A stretch of DNA of 64,000 nt from Salinigranum salinum (GCF_009176545.1 NZ_VTOJ01000002.1:1178001-1242000); one strand, 5' to 3'. Positions 34,980 through 44,741 are shown, counted from the first letter of the stretch. Translations and numbers: made by a program. Notes: generated by a model not told the origin, from the letters alone.

Positions 34980-35495
34980 ATGCCCCTGTTCCGGTCGAGC
35001 GAGCTCCTCGGCATCGCCCGGGAGACGATGGAGTTCGTCCTCGACGCGTGCGAGGAGAGTCACCCCGACGAGTACATGGGCTTTCTCCGCGCGGAGGACG
35101 CCCGCCAGCTCGGGCTCGACGAACGCGGACAGGTGATCACGGACGTCCTCGTGATCCCGGGGACGGAGTCGAACCCGGTGAGTGCGACGGTCAAGTCGAC
35201 GATGAAGCCGAACGATCTCAAATCCGTGGGCTCGGTCCACTCACACCCCAGCGGTGCGCTCCGCCCGAGCGACGCGGACCTCGACACGTTCGGACAGGGC
35301 GAGGTCCACATCATCGTCGGCGCGCCGTACGGCTGGGGCAACTGGAAGGCGTTCGACGGTCGGGGCGAACAGACCCACCTCGACGTGCTCGACGTCGACC
35401 TCCCCGACGAGCGCTTCTTCGACTTCACGCAGGCGGAGATCGACGCCGAACTCGAGGACGACAGCGGCGGCGGCTTCCTCTCGTGGCTCCGGTAG
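34980..35495 (+). CDS. JAMM/MPN+ metalloprotease-like protein
   Basis: The 171-residue protein has the JAMM zinc signature SVHSHPSGALRPSDADLD (His-x-His-x10-Asp), and the upstream acidic residue is likely in DEYMGFL. Archaeal JAMM enzymes remove SAMP (ubiquitin-like) modifiers from proteins, and this is a candidate desampylase. The C-terminal 60 residues are acidic and end in GGGFLSWLR, possibly a membrane-contacting or regulatory tail. No SAMP or E1-like gene is adjacent in this window. Confidence 0.87.
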   Translation: MPLFRSSELLGIARETMEFVLDACEESHPDEYMGFLRAEDARQLGLDERGQVITDVLVIPGTESNPVSATVKSTMKPNDLKSVGSVHSHPSGALRPSDADLDTFGQGEVHIIVGAPYGWGNWKAFDGRGEQTHLDVLDVDLPDERFFDFTQAEIDAELEDDSGGGFLSWLR

Positions 35496-35700
35496 CCTGG
35501 ACCGGGTATCACCCCATCTCGACGGGGAGCGGAGGCGGGTGTTCACCGATAACCAGCGGACCGCACTCACCACTCACACCACCGATAGCTAAGCATGTCG
35601 TCGACGTAGCGATGCTCGTGAGTCACAGGTCGCGACACCACACCGGCGGAGACGCACGGATCGGACGGACGCGCTCGGGACGGGGGCGGGAGCGCCACTG

Positions 35701-36240
35701 ATGGCTCGCGTCGCAGTGATCTACGGCACGACGGAGGGGCAGACGGCGGCCATCGCCGAACGGATCGCCGGGGTGCTGGCCGACGCCGGCCACGACCCGG
35801 CGCTCCTCCACGGGGCCCACCTCCCTCCCGGGTTCGAGATCGAGGCGTACGACGGCGTCGTCGTCGGCGCGTCCGTCCACGTGGGGAGACACCAGCGGTA
35901 CGTCACGCGCTTCGCCCGCGAGCACGCGGCGGCGCTGAACGGGATGCCCGCTGCCTTCTTCTCCGTGAGCCTCACCGCCGCGGCAGGGACCGACGAGGCC
36001 CGCGAGACGGCCCGCGGCCTCCTCGAGGAGTTCCTCACCGAAACCGAGTGGGAGCCCGACGCGACCGCCGTCTTTCCGGGCGCGCTCAGGTACAGCGAGT
36101 ACGGGCTACTCACGCGGTACGCGATGCGGCGGATCGCGAAACAGTACGGTGAGGACACCGACACCTCGCGAGACTACGAGTACACCGACTGGGACGCGGT
36201 CGACCGGTTCGCGACCGAGTTCGCCGGACTGCTGGAGTAG
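35701..36240 (+). CDS. Flavodoxin-domain protein, HemG-like
   Basis: The 179-residue protein has an FMN-binding flavodoxin fold with phosphate loop YGTTEGQTAAIAERI at the N-terminus and VVVGASVHVGRHQRYVTRF, which resembles menaquinone-dependent protoporphyrinogen IX oxidase (HemG). FSVSLTAAAG and PGALRYSEYGLLTRYAMRRIAKQYG also match that group. It may act in heme synthesis or as a generic flavodoxin-like electron carrier. It uses its own ATG 205 nt after the JAMM gene. Confidence 0.83.
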   Translation: MARVAVIYGTTEGQTAAIAERIAGVLADAGHDPALLHGAHLPPGFEIEAYDGVVVGASVHVGRHQRYVTRFAREHAAALNGMPAAFFSVSLTAAAGTDEARETARGLLEEFLTETEWEPDATAVFPGALRYSEYGLLTRYAMRRIAKQYGEDTDTSRDYEYTDWDAVDRFATEFAGLLE

Positions 36241-36303
36241 CACGAACTACGGGCCCCGCGACGTCACACGACCCTTGAAGCTCGCGCGTCCCCTGGCGTC
36301 GGT

Positions 36304-36969
36304 ATGACCACCTGGGACGAGCGCTTCCGAGCGGGTGAGTATCCGACCGAGCCGGAGCCGTCGCCAGTGCTCCGTGCGATGGTCGAGACGTTCCCCGACG
36401 GCCGGGCGCTGGACATCGCCACCGGCACCGGTCGCAACGCGGTGTTCCTCGCCGAGTGTGGGTACGACGTGGACGCCATCGACCAGTCCGAAGAGGGGCT
36501 CCGCATCACGCGCGAACGCGCCGCCGAGCGGGGCGTCGGCGACCGTCTCTCGCTCACGCAGGCCGACGCCAGGGAGTTCGGCTACCCCGTCGCGGCGTAC
36601 GACGTCGTGACGATCAGCTTCTTCCGGACGCTGGACCGGCTGAACGACGTCAAGGACGCGCTGACGCCCGGTGGCGTGCTGTTCTATCAACACCACCTCC
36701 GCTCGCCGGAGGCGACCGTCGGACCGAGCGACGCCCGGTACCGGTTCCGGGCGAACGAACTCCTCCACGCCTGTCTCGACCTCACGGTGCTGTACTTCGA
36801 GGCGTCCACAGAGCACGTCGGAGAGGGTGCAGGTGCCGGCGTCGACGACGGCGAAGACGACGACGAACGCGTCTCGTCGACGGCGACGGTCGTCGCGCGG
36901 AACAGCCACGGCGGGTCACAGTCGTATCCTGAGAGTCACTGGACCCGACTGGGAGAGTCGCGGCGGTAG
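36304..36969 (+). CDS. Class I SAM-dependent methyltransferase
   Basis: The 221-residue protein carries SAM-binding motif I ALDIATGTGRNAVFLAECGY, an acidic residue after strand 2 (DAIDQSEEGL), and LTQADAREFGY before motif IV (VVTISFFRTL). It resembles TehB-like small-molecule methyltransferases. An acidic insert (GVDDGEDDDE) lies before the last strand pair. Substrate unknown; it is monocistronic, 63 nt after the HemG-like gene. Confidence 0.85.
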   Translation: MTTWDERFRAGEYPTEPEPSPVLRAMVETFPDGRALDIATGTGRNAVFLAECGYDVDAIDQSEEGLRITRERAAERGVGDRLSLTQADAREFGYPVAAYDVVTISFFRTLDRLNDVKDALTPGGVLFYQHHLRSPEATVGPSDARYRFRANELLHACLDLTVLYFEASTEHVGEGAGAGVDDGEDDDERVSSTATVVARNSHGGSQSYPESHWTRLGESRR

Positions 36970-37215
36970 TCGACCGTTCACGGAGTTCCCGTCTGTCGAC
37001 CGTCATCGGTCGTGATGGTGGACCGTACCTGACGGCTATTTCCGTCCGGCCAACGCGGAGTGCCGGTCGCCCCGCACGCAGGGCGATGCCGGGGGACGCC
37101 ACCGGGCCTACAATGTTCACCGGACCGGGAGGTTTCACCGGAAACGTAGTGTCCAATATATAGATTCGGTGGATCCACCGTCGTGGCACCCACGCCCGGA
37201 AGAGCGTGGTCGTGG

Positions 37216-38130
37216 TCAGTTCGTCGGCTCGGTCGCGGCCGGTAGCGGGCGAACCACGTCGGCCGGCGGGTCGTCGAAGCGGTCGGGGTGGACGACCGCA
37301 GCGAGGTGTTCGAGCGTGTCGACGAGACGCGGCCCGGGACGGTTGAGGTGGTGGTGGCCGTCCATCGCGTAGGCGCGCCCGCCGCGAACGGCACGGAGCT
37401 CTTCGAACCCCGGTCGCGCCGTGAGATCGGCGAGCGTCTCGAACGTCCGATCGAGCGTGAAGCCACAGGGTGCGGCCACGAGAACCGCGGGGTCGGCGTC
37501 ACGGAGTGTCGACCACCGGACCGGTCCCGACCGCTCGCCGGGGTTCGCGAGGACGAACTCGCCGCCGGCGAGCGCGACGAGTTCGGGCACCCAGTGGCCA
37601 CCCACCATCACGGGATCGAGCCAGTCGAGGACAGTCACTGTCGGCGCGTCCGCCCCGTCGACGCTGGCGGCGACGGCATCGACGCGCCGGCGTAACGACG
37701 AGACGAGCGCAGCGGCCTCGTCGGTACGGTCGAGCACCCCTCCGATCCGCTCGACGTCGTCGAAGACGTCCGTCAGGCTGTGCGGGTGGGTCGCGACGAT
37801 CTCGGCGTCGAGTCCCAGCTCGGCGATCGTCTCGCGGACGACCGCCTCGTCGACGGCACAGACGTCGCAGAGCCCCTGTGTGACGATCACGTCGGGGTCC
37901 AGGTCGCGGAGGCGCTCGCGGTCGAGTTCGTAGACGCCGTCGGCACCCACTGCCTGCACCTGGTCGTCGATCGACGCACTCGACCCCGTCGTGTCGACGC
38001 GGGAGCGGACGACGGTCGGCGTGTCACGGACCCGTGGGGGGTAGTCACACTCGTGAGTGACCCCGACGGGGTCGACGCCCAGCGCACAGACGATCTCTGT
38101 CGCCGACGGCAGGAGCGAGACGACACGCAT
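37216..38130 (-). CDS. Cobalamin-binding-type protein without signal peptide (BtuF-like)
   Basis: The 304-residue protein has the BtuF/FhuD-like fold: RVVSLLPSATEIVCALG, PDVIVTQGLCDVCAVDE and GGHWVPELVALAGG. ABC partners of vitamin B12 or iron chelates have such domains. It starts directly at the first strand with no Sec, Tat or lipobox signal, unlike exported BtuF, so it is probably cytoplasmic. An in-frame frame continues 64 codons upstream without a good start. No BtuC or BtuD is next to it. Confidence 0.82.
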   Translation of the reverse strand: MRVVSLLPSATEIVCALGVDPVGVTHECDYPPRVRDTPTVVRSRVDTTGSSASIDDQVQAVGADGVYELDRERLRDLDPDVIVTQGLCDVCAVDEAVVRETIAELGLDAEIVATHPHSLTDVFDDVERIGGVLDRTDEAAALVSSLRRRVDAVAASVDGADAPTVTVLDWLDPVMVGGHWVPELVALAGGEFVLANPGERSGPVRWSTLRDADPAVLVAAPCGFTLDRTFETLADLTARPGFEELRAVRGGRAYAMDGHHHLNRPGPRLVDTLEHLAAVVHPDRFDDPPADVVRPLPAATEPTN

Positions 38131-38421
38131 ACCACCTCTTGTGACCGCGCGAGCAAGAGTGTAGGGTGCGAGCGACGCGTCGAACATCAGGCGTCGGACG
38201 TCGGGAGCCCAGCGACCCGCGTCACTGAACGACGAACGGATGGCCGGGCCGAGGCTCGGCGACAGCGGCGGTGGTAGAAGATGAGCCCTGCGTACTGAGG
38301 ACGAGTCGAAAGCGCCAGTCACACCGCCGTGTCGGGTGGGCGAGGACGGCGGGACTGGGTGCTCAGATTACATCCGGGAGAACGAGCGGGACGAAGAGTC
38401 AGGACCGGTATGATGCACTCC

Positions 38422-39879
38422 TCAGAGTGTTCCCTCGGCGGTCCAGTAGTGGACGGTTCCACTCCCGTCTTTGAACAGGATCGCGGAGTCGCCCGTCCCA
38501 CCGACGTTGGTGTCAATAGCGACCTCTTGCGCATGGAGATCGTTCGGCGATGCACTCGAATACTGTTTGACGCCCCTGAGCGAATTGTTCTGGAGGTCGA
38601 CGTACCGATCAATCTCTACTGCGTCGACTTGGAGGGCGAAGCCAGGCCAGAGAGTGTGCGGGGCGAACTTCAGTGTACCTCCGGAAGTCAACTCTTGAAT
38701 CTCGACACCGTTGTTTCGCTGTGCGAGTCGCGTGATCGTGGAGTTCCTCGTGCTATCGTCCTTGATGTTCTGTCCATCTTTGATGAACATCTTCCCTCCG
38801 AGGATCAGTGGCCCAAAGAAGCCGTCGTAGTTCGGCCCGAGCCGGATCGCAGTGGTGTTGCTGCTACTGCCGCCGGGGTCTTCGAACTTACATGCGGCGA
38901 TAACAGTAGCCTCATAACGGGGTTTCTGGTCGGTGTCATCCCAGCCCAACTGGAGGAGCGTCACGTCCGAACCCTTAGCGAAGAACGAACAGTGGTCAAT
39001 GTAGCTATAATCGAACGTCCCACGTGCACGCACACCGACGTTGCGAACTTCGAACTTGGCGTTCTCGAGGGTGGTTCCGTGGTACGAGTCAGTCCCGGGA
39101 CCCCCGGTGATGCTCGCGGGGCGGAAGTCGACGCAGATGTCGCAGAACAGTCGCGTGTCCGCGATATGGGTCGATTCGGCCCACCCGGCGTAGTTCTCGA
39201 CGGCGACACCGACGGCGGTGTTGTTCGAATTCTCGAAGTCGACGTTCCGCGGAGAGACGTACGTCTTGTACGCGTCTCTGATTCTCAGCCACCCCTTCGG
39301 GTCACCTGTCGAGAGCCAGCGTCCGCCCGTAATGTTCGACTGAATGTCGAAGTTACCGTTCTGACGGGACCAGTCAGTATCAAGAGTTAGTGCCCAACCG
39401 GATCCTGGATACTGGACCTCGACGTTGCCCTTGCACTCGATCGCGATTCCGTTCCAGAGAGTGGGATCGACAGAGACGTCTTTGTCCCAGATCCAGGCCG
39501 TGCCGTCAGACTTCGGAGTGATGACCACGCGGCCCTGCCCTGCCGTGGTGTTTCGGAGCCAGTCCAGTGCGTTCTCAACCTTGGACGCGAGGCCGTTACC
39601 CTCGAAGTTGGCAGCATACACGTCGTTGTTGACCATCGGAGCGTTCAGCGAGTTGAACGATCCGTCGACTTGGCTCCAAGAGTTCCCGTCGGCAAGGAAC
39701 GTCGCCCCAGTGTCTGTCGCGAAGAATTTCGCGCCGTCTTTCGCGGTGTAGTTGGTCAGATTCGCCTGGACGTCACGAACCTCAATATCATTATCGAGGG
39801 CTCGAAAGTTCTCGTTCAGAGGCTCGTGCCAGTTCTCTCTACCTTTGGCGGGCGTGTGGTAATTATGGTTTTCGGTCAT
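38422..39879 (-). CDS. Right-handed beta-helix-like protein with tail-fibre-like N-terminus, copy 1
   Basis: The 485-residue protein starts with NYHTPAKGRENWHEPLNENF, followed by KFFATDTGATFLADGNSW, which recalls phage tail and spike attachment domains (x-A-T-D-T-G-x-x-x-x-x-G-D/N-G-x-x-W). The rest has beta-helix-type repeats with Asn ladders (NVDFENSNNTAVGV, TTLENAKFEVRNVGV, YIDHCSFFAKG). No signal peptide or anchor is visible. It is paralogous to 48297-49649, sharing the N-terminal module and motifs such as TGGRW/TGGVW, STGDP-x-GW and YDGF(F/Y)GPL. It may bind or cleave a surface polysaccharide; the family is not one I can name. Confidence 0.75.
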   Translation of the reverse strand: MTENHNYHTPAKGRENWHEPLNENFRALDNDIEVRDVQANLTNYTAKDGAKFFATDTGATFLADGNSWSQVDGSFNSLNAPMVNNDVYAANFEGNGLASKVENALDWLRNTTAGQGRVVITPKSDGTAWIWDKDVSVDPTLWNGIAIECKGNVEVQYPGSGWALTLDTDWSRQNGNFDIQSNITGGRWLSTGDPKGWLRIRDAYKTYVSPRNVDFENSNNTAVGVAVENYAGWAESTHIADTRLFCDICVDFRPASITGGPGTDSYHGTTLENAKFEVRNVGVRARGTFDYSYIDHCSFFAKGSDVTLLQLGWDDTDQKPRYEATVIAACKFEDPGGSSSNTTAIRLGPNYDGFFGPLILGGKMFIKDGQNIKDDSTRNSTITRLAQRNNGVEIQELTSGGTLKFAPHTLWPGFALQVDAVEIDRYVDLQNNSLRGVKQYSSASPNDLHAQEVAIDTNVGGTGDSAILFKDGSGTVHYWTAEGTL

Positions 39880-40603
39880 AGTCGCTCAGAGCGGGCTAGC
39901 ATGGACGAATCATAGACTCTGATTTCCGGCCTCATCTTCGACCGCTGGTGCGTGCCCAATTGAGACTGACGGAGGGAGTAAATAAAATCAACTTCCAGGG
40001 TCTCATATCTGAGATTATATCGGAGGCAATGGACGATTGTAGATTTTGCAACCATTAGATCACGACCGTCATCCAGTACGATCAGGCGCGAAACGCGAGT
40101 AGACGAGACGATCCTGAATCGACAGAAATGTATCGATAACACGGGTCGTAGGTGAAGTTGATCTCGGTACGGCCGAGCTCCTCGGTCATTTGCGGCATTG
40201 CCCCCAGTACATCAATCGTCAGTAGATACGAGGTGGTGAGGCTGTTTCAGACACGGATAACGTAACTGACGCTGCTGTTTCTTCGCGAACTCTGTAAGAA
40301 ACAGCACTTGTCGGACGTCACGTTTCTCGTTGAGAGTCATCACCACCTCAAGAACACACTCGACCGACTCGACCTCCGATTTCGCACGTGTCGCCGTGGA
40401 CATCGAAACGCTATCGAACGCGTCTCTGATGAGGTGAAACGACGGGCGCCGCTTCGTTCTCGACTGCGGAGTTACCGACCGTGGAATCGTGAGTACCGGT
40501 CTTCGCTGTCTGGTAGAATTGATCATAGAGCGGACACGAGGAAAGATAGTGTCCTATTGTCGTCACGTACGGCGATTTCGCCATCAGCTTTAATTCGGTT
40601 CGA
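39880..40603. other. AT-richer intergenic region with transposase debris
   Basis: This 724-bp gap contains the transposase fragment described separately (40266-40500). The part from 39880 to 40265 has only short open frames without a recognisable domain and the presumed promoter of the beta-helix gene. Base composition is clearly lower in GC than the flanking housekeeping DNA. Confidence 0.6.
40266..40500 (+). pseudogene. C-terminal fragment of an IS6-type haloarchaeal transposase
   Basis: The open frame reads LLFLRELCKKQHLSDVTFLV, then a histidine-rich HHHLKNTLDRLDLRF, then GHRNAIERVSDEVKRR. The order FLRELxxKHxxxDxxFLVDxxHHLK...GNRNAIERVFREVKRRT matches the end of a DDE transposase of haloarchaeal IS6-type elements, in which the final Glu belongs to the catalytic triad. 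After the KRR the frame shifts (continuing as TGAASFST in another frame) and stops. No N-terminal half or inverted repeats were seen. Confidence 0.6.
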
Positions 40604-41575
40604 GTGGACCTCTCATCTGTGACCGCATATAATCTAAAAAATTTTATGAAAGCCGTCCGGGACCCGAAAATGGTTGTCGGATTGTTAAATGAGTGGGGTG
40701 AGAAAACGAATCAATGGTACAGCTCACGGTTTACTCCCAATCAGGGACGGTACGTAATGGATGCGGACTGGGACAACTTAATCATCCTCGATGCTTGCCG
40801 GTATGATCTTTTTGAGACCCATAACTTCATTGAAGGAGAGTATCAGCGCGTGAGATCACGGGGAGGGACATCGGAAGAGTTCTTCCAGGAAAATTTCGCG
40901 GGCCGAAAGTACGGAGATACTGTCTACGTTAGTGCCAATCCCTTTGTAGAGGGATATACTGATTCATTTCATCACGTATTCCACTTGTATGCAGATGATC
41001 ACTGGGACGACTCAATCGAAACTGTCCGCCCCGAAGTTGTAGCCGCAACAGCCCGAGAGAGTAAGTCGAAGTATCCGAACAAGCGTCATATTATCCATTT
41101 CATGCAACCTCACCTCCCTCCGCTCGGTGATATCCGGAACGAGTTTGGAATCCTTCCAGGTGTGACCAACTCCGATGACAGTCAACGTTCCGCTGCTACA
41201 AATGGCACGGAACACCTGGGATACTTGGCCAGTCTCCGATTCGGTCAAAATGGAATCACTCCGTCGCTCATTCGACGTGCTCACGAGGAGAATTTGGAGA
41301 TCGTTCTGGATGTCGTGGACGACCTCCTCGACGATTTGTCAGGGAAGTCGGTTATTACTGCCGACCATGGCGACCTGTACGGCGAACGGTTGCGGCCAAT
41401 ACCGACCCGAGGCTATCTCCATCGTTGGTACCTCCGACATGAAAAGTTGATCACCGTCCCATGGTTAGAAATTGACGCCAAAACGCGGCCAAAGATAAGT
41501 GACGACGATGTCGGTCACTCTGGTATCGATTCAGGAGTCGTGACCGACCGGTTAGAGTCACTCGGGTACATGTGA
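40604..41575 (+). CDS. Alkaline-phosphatase/sulfatase-superfamily protein, glycan-cluster type
   Basis: The 323-residue protein has WDNLIILDACRYDLFE near residue 60 (metal-binding Asp and nucleophile region), HFMQPHLPPLG in the middle and VITADHGDLYGERL near the C-terminus (the ADHG metal motif). Relatives are frequent in haloarchaeal glycosylation clusters, where they may remove sulfate or phosphate or transfer phospho groups. No signal peptide is visible. Starts at GTG 40604, GTG 40619 (27 nt after TTTAATT) or ATG 40646 are possible; the first is listed. Confidence 0.82.
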   Translation: MDLSSVTAYNLKNFMKAVRDPKMVVGLLNEWGEKTNQWYSSRFTPNQGRYVMDADWDNLIILDACRYDLFETHNFIEGEYQRVRSRGGTSEEFFQENFAGRKYGDTVYVSANPFVEGYTDSFHHVFHLYADDHWDDSIETVRPEVVAATARESKSKYPNKRHIIHFMQPHLPPLGDIRNEFGILPGVTNSDDSQRSAATNGTEHLGYLASLRFGQNGITPSLIRRAHEENLEIVLDVVDDLLDDLSGKSVITADHGDLYGERLRPIPTRGYLHRWYLRHEKLITVPWLEIDAKTRPKISDDDVGHSGIDSGVVTDRLESLGYM

Positions 41576-42031
41576 ACACCCTCGACTTACCGCAGTTAAC
41601 GTTACTTGCCTTCCCTCAATTGTTGAGGACGGGAGAATACTGTCTCCGTGCCGGGAGTGAGCTATCTTCCCCCTACTCGCTCGTAACTGTCTTCACATCA
41701 CAGTCGCTCCGAATTCGTTGCTCTGCTGTTCTCGCACGGCCCGTCCAGATGACCGAATGAGTGATTCCTTCCAAATGTTACGATAGGTCGATAGTTATCA
41801 GGGTGATTCGATCGCGTCTGACCAGACACGATGCAGGATCGTGCTTCAGTTTAGCTCTACGGATTCCGGCTCAATTCGCTAAATATATTGGTTGAGACAG
41901 TTGAATTCGAGGCAGAGTCGTCCGGATGTTACTGTGGTCGAACTGTCACGATAACACCGGAAACACCAAAAGTATATGTGTGAAATGGAACAATATAACT
42001 ACAAGTCACTGAAAGCAGAGTGTAATTTAAA
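41576..42031. other. AT-rich intergenic region
   Basis: No supported gene is seen in these 456 bp. A short hairpin CCTCAA-TTG-TTGAGG (41614-41628) lies 39 bp past the sulfatase-like stop and may be a terminator or recombination scar. The 3' half is AT-rich (AAATATATTGG near 41880, AATATAACTAC near 41990) and holds the promoter of the CPBP protease gene. Confidence 0.6.
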
Positions 42032-42832
42032 ATGAAATATATCTCTTCGGTGAAAAAGACGCTTTCGACTCCATCGGCATCGCTTCAGCTTGTCATCCCT
42101 GTTGTCATCGCCATTGTCGTCTTCGAGTTACTCCTCTTAACTGGTCAGGTGACGCTTGCGCTCTTGGGGCACGCATGGCTCCTATTCCACTGCCTCACAC
42201 TCTTGCTGTACACGACTGACCCACCGCTCTCCCTTCGGTCGATTACTCTCGTCCCGGTGTTTCGGTTGACGACACTGGGGAGGCCCGAATTGTTCGAAGG
42301 GTCGCTGAACTGGCTTGTCGTATCATATTTCCTTCTCTTCGTCACGATGCTCGTGTTCGTTCGTTCCCCCCAGTATCGTCCAAACCTATGGCGCCGCGTG
42401 TCGGCGAAAACCATCGCCAGACTGTTGGGGTTGGCAGTGTCTGCATACGTGCTGTCTGGCATTCTGTTTAGCATCGACCCACCGACATCAGTGCGCACAA
42501 CGATGGGAGCGGAGCAGGTGTTCGTGCTGTTCGCTCTCTTCGTGCTCTTCGTCCCACTCGTCGAGGAGCTGTTATTCAGAGGACTAATCCAAGGTCAGCT
42601 CGAGACGGAGTATGGCGCTGGCGTCAGCGTGATCGTCTCGGGAGTGCTGTATGCGGCGATGCACTCACTGAGAGGAAGATTACTCGTCATGCTCCTGTAT
42701 CTCGGGTTCGGGCTCGTCTTCGCCGTCGGCTATCGGCTTGGGGGCGGTTTGATTCCGGCCGTCGTCCTCCATAGCCTTGCGAATTTTCTTTACTACTTTG
42801 GTGACTCCCTTCAGTTCCCATTGTTCGGTTGA
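42032..42832 (+). CDS. CPBP-family intramembrane metalloprotease
   Basis: The 266-residue protein has about eight hydrophobic helices. The CPBP (Abi) signature is present: motif 1 EELLFRGLIQG (EExxxR), motif 2 AAMHSLRG with its His, and motif 3 VVLHSLANF with the second His. Such proteases cleave prenylated or membrane proteins, and in bacteria some confer bacteriocin immunity. Inside a glycan and surface island it could process exported proteins. The start ATG follows an AT-rich leader. Confidence 0.87.
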   Translation: MKYISSVKKTLSTPSASLQLVIPVVIAIVVFELLLLTGQVTLALLGHAWLLFHCLTLLLYTTDPPLSLRSITLVPVFRLTTLGRPELFEGSLNWLVVSYFLLFVTMLVFVRSPQYRPNLWRRVSAKTIARLLGLAVSAYVLSGILFSIDPPTSVRTTMGAEQVFVLFALFVLFVPLVEELLFRGLIQGQLETEYGAGVSVIVSGVLYAAMHSLRGRLLVMLLYLGFGLVFAVGYRLGGGLIPAVVLHSLANFLYYFGDSLQFPLFG

Positions 42833-42848
42833 CTCGTTCGTTGGACGG

Positions 42849-43079
42849 TTACAACAGGTCCAGCCGGAGCAGGATTAGGATACCGAAGACACCGAGTAAC
42901 GGGAAGAGGATGGGAAATGATCGCACAAACAGCGACTTCGCGTCGTCACGCACTGTCATGGCGTGGTGGAACATAACCAGACTGCATATTAGTGTAACAG
43001 CGAGAATCAACTCAGCGAACGGCGACGCAGCTACGCCACCGGTCGGTGCAAGTGAGAGTACGATTGCTTCACTACTCAT
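42849..43079 (-). CDS. Small two-helix membrane protein next to a sulfatase-like gene
   Basis: The 76-residue protein has hydrophobic segments FAELILAVTLICSLVMF and FPILFPLLGVFGILILL with a polar loop VRDDAKSLFVRS between. Its ATG is 4 nt downstream of the sulfatase-like gene stop on the same strand, so the two are very likely one operon. Function unknown; a small membrane partner of the enzyme is conceivable. Confidence 0.6.
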   Translation of the reverse strand: MSSEAIVLSLAPTGGVAASPFAELILAVTLICSLVMFHHAMTVRDDAKSLFVRSFPILFPLLGVFGILILLRLDLL

Positions 43080-43083
43080 GTTA

Positions 43084-44349
43084 TCACTTGTAACCCAGCG
43101 CGCTCAGCCGTTGTTCGATCTCCTCGTTCGGGGCTTCTTCGGCAGCGTCCTCCGACGGGGACGTTGCCGACTGTTCACGAATGTGTGACAACAGGGCCTC
43201 ACCAATAGCATCAGAGCTCGCGGAGTCGACGGTCACCGTCTCGGTGTTGGTGTCGTACTGCCCGTACGCGGTTTCGTCCTTGGTTCTCGCGGCGAACCTT
43301 CGGATATGTGCGGACTCGTTCTCTCCGCGTGCCTGTTGGAACACCGTCCGGTCACCATCTGTGTGCGAGAGGTCAAAGAGGGACTCCCCGACGCCGCATG
43401 GCGGCTCACCGAGTACCTGTGAGATGGTTGCGACTATGTCAGTGGTGCTCACCGCGGTTTCGATGGTTGCGGGTTCAATGTCCGGGTGAACTACTATGAG
43501 AGGAACGTGAACGAGTTCCTCATGGAGCTGTCGTGGATGTTCGTAGTAGTCGTGTTCGCCGAACGCGTCCCCGTGGTCCGCTGTGATGATCACCAGCGAG
43601 TCATCGAGTAAATCCCGACGACGCAAGGATTCGAAGAAGTCGGCGAGACGATCGTCAATGTATCGGATCTCAGCGTCGTAGTAATCAACCAACAGTTTAT
43701 GTTCGGCGTCAGTGATCGACTCTGGATCTTTTATCGCCCGCTTGTATAGTGACCCCGCGGTTCGGTCGGAAATGTATTCATCGGTGTACCGCTCCCGGTA
43801 CTCTGCCGGGGGTTCGTATGGCCCGTGGGTGTCCATATAGTGGTTCCAGAGGAAGAACCGATCGACGTCTTCCAACGAGTCAAGCCACTTGAACGCTCGT
43901 TCGTTTATTATTTCCGCGCGCGCGTAATGCCGATTCCGCAGTTTGTCGAGCACGCGCTGAGCGAGCGCGATTATCTTGTGCTGTCCCAGATGGAGATCAT
44001 CGTCAAACACGTCAAACCCTTCGTCGAACCCGTAGGCACGGGATACGAACGGATTCGAGTGGAATCCACCGCAGGTGAGGCCGGCGCGTTGCGCGACTGA
44101 CGAGATCGGCTCGGCGGCGAGCTGATAGTTTGTCCCAGCTGCTCGGTTCGGATGCTCACCGGTGAGCAGCGATGCCACCGCCTCACGGGTGTGTGAACTC
44201 GCGCTGAATGCGTTCGCACACATCAGATTGTCTGCTGCGAGCTCGTCAAGTGTTGGCGAAGTGTCACGATCGTATCCGTAACAGGATAGGTGATCTGCTC
44301 GCAAAGCGTCGAGCGAAAGTAGAATTACGTTCTGAACGTCATCGATCAT
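43084..44349 (-). CDS. Sulfatase-like hydrolase
   Basis: The 421-residue protein has the sulfatase/alkaline phosphatase fold: NVILLSLDALRADHLSCYGY (metal site), TREAVASLLTGEHPNRAAG, HYMDTHGPYEPPAEYRERY and VIITADHGDAFGEHDYYEHPRQLHEELVHVPLIV. The position of the formylglycine C/S-x-P-S/A-R motif is not clearly filled (SASSHTREAVAS), so it may be a phosphotransferase or phosphodiesterase rather than a sulfatase. The C-terminus is an acidic tail. The ATG at 44349 sits just before the first strand. Confidence 0.85.
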   Translation of the reverse strand: MIDDVQNVILLSLDALRADHLSCYGYDRDTSPTLDELAADNLMCANAFSASSHTREAVASLLTGEHPNRAAGTNYQLAAEPISSVAQRAGLTCGGFHSNPFVSRAYGFDEGFDVFDDDLHLGQHKIIALAQRVLDKLRNRHYARAEIINERAFKWLDSLEDVDRFFLWNHYMDTHGPYEPPAEYRERYTDEYISDRTAGSLYKRAIKDPESITDAEHKLLVDYYDAEIRYIDDRLADFFESLRRRDLLDDSLVIITADHGDAFGEHDYYEHPRQLHEELVHVPLIVVHPDIEPATIETAVSTTDIVATISQVLGEPPCGVGESLFDLSHTDGDRTVFQQARGENESAHIRRFAARTKDETAYGQYDTNTETVTVDSASSDAIGEALLSHIREQSATSPSEDAAEEAPNEEIEQRLSALGYK

Positions 44350-44741
44350 CGGTAACAAAAGTGCTGTGCAGCGATAAAAGCAGTTTGGATTTCCACTCGT
44401 AGCAATAATAATATACCTCTTGTTCTGATAATCGAGAATCATACGTGACGGACGCGGAGCCTGTACAGGACTCGTCGACAGTGTGTAGAGGACCGCTCCT
44501 CATCTCGGAATCGGCCTATCGCCGCCGAGATGTTTCATTTATTTGAATAGAATGTCGATATTATTTCAGATAGTCTTCTCAAACGAAAGAGTGATAATCG
44601 TATCAGTTAATGTCTATGCGTTATACGAGGAATCCTGTATCAGTGCCATCGAACATCATTGCCATCGAACTCCCGCGATGCGGAGACAGAGCATCCCGAT
44701 ATATCTTGTCTGTTAAATAAGACCAATCCTCATTCCACAAC
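44350..44741. other. Divergent promoter region of sulfatase-like and GT4 genes
   Basis: This 392-bp AT-rich stretch carries no supported gene. A TATA box TTAAATAA (44713-44720) lies 22-29 nt before the GT4 ATG. The minus-strand promoter of the sulfatase-like gene is expected near 44375 but I see no clear box. Confidence 0.55.

Noticed and set aside
38131..38322. N-terminal extension of the BtuF-like protein that might hold an export signal
   Set aside because: The in-frame upstream residues are Arg/Pro/Ser-rich without a hydrophobic stretch or lipobox, so the ATG at 38130 is better.
39876..40142. 88-residue minus-strand frame beside the first beta-helix gene
   Set aside because: No recognisable motif and no suitable promoter.
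41576..41760. 62-residue open frame after the sulfatase-like gene
   Set aside because: No domain, no promoter in the right place and atypical composition; it could be the antisense of old transposase sequence but I could not align it.
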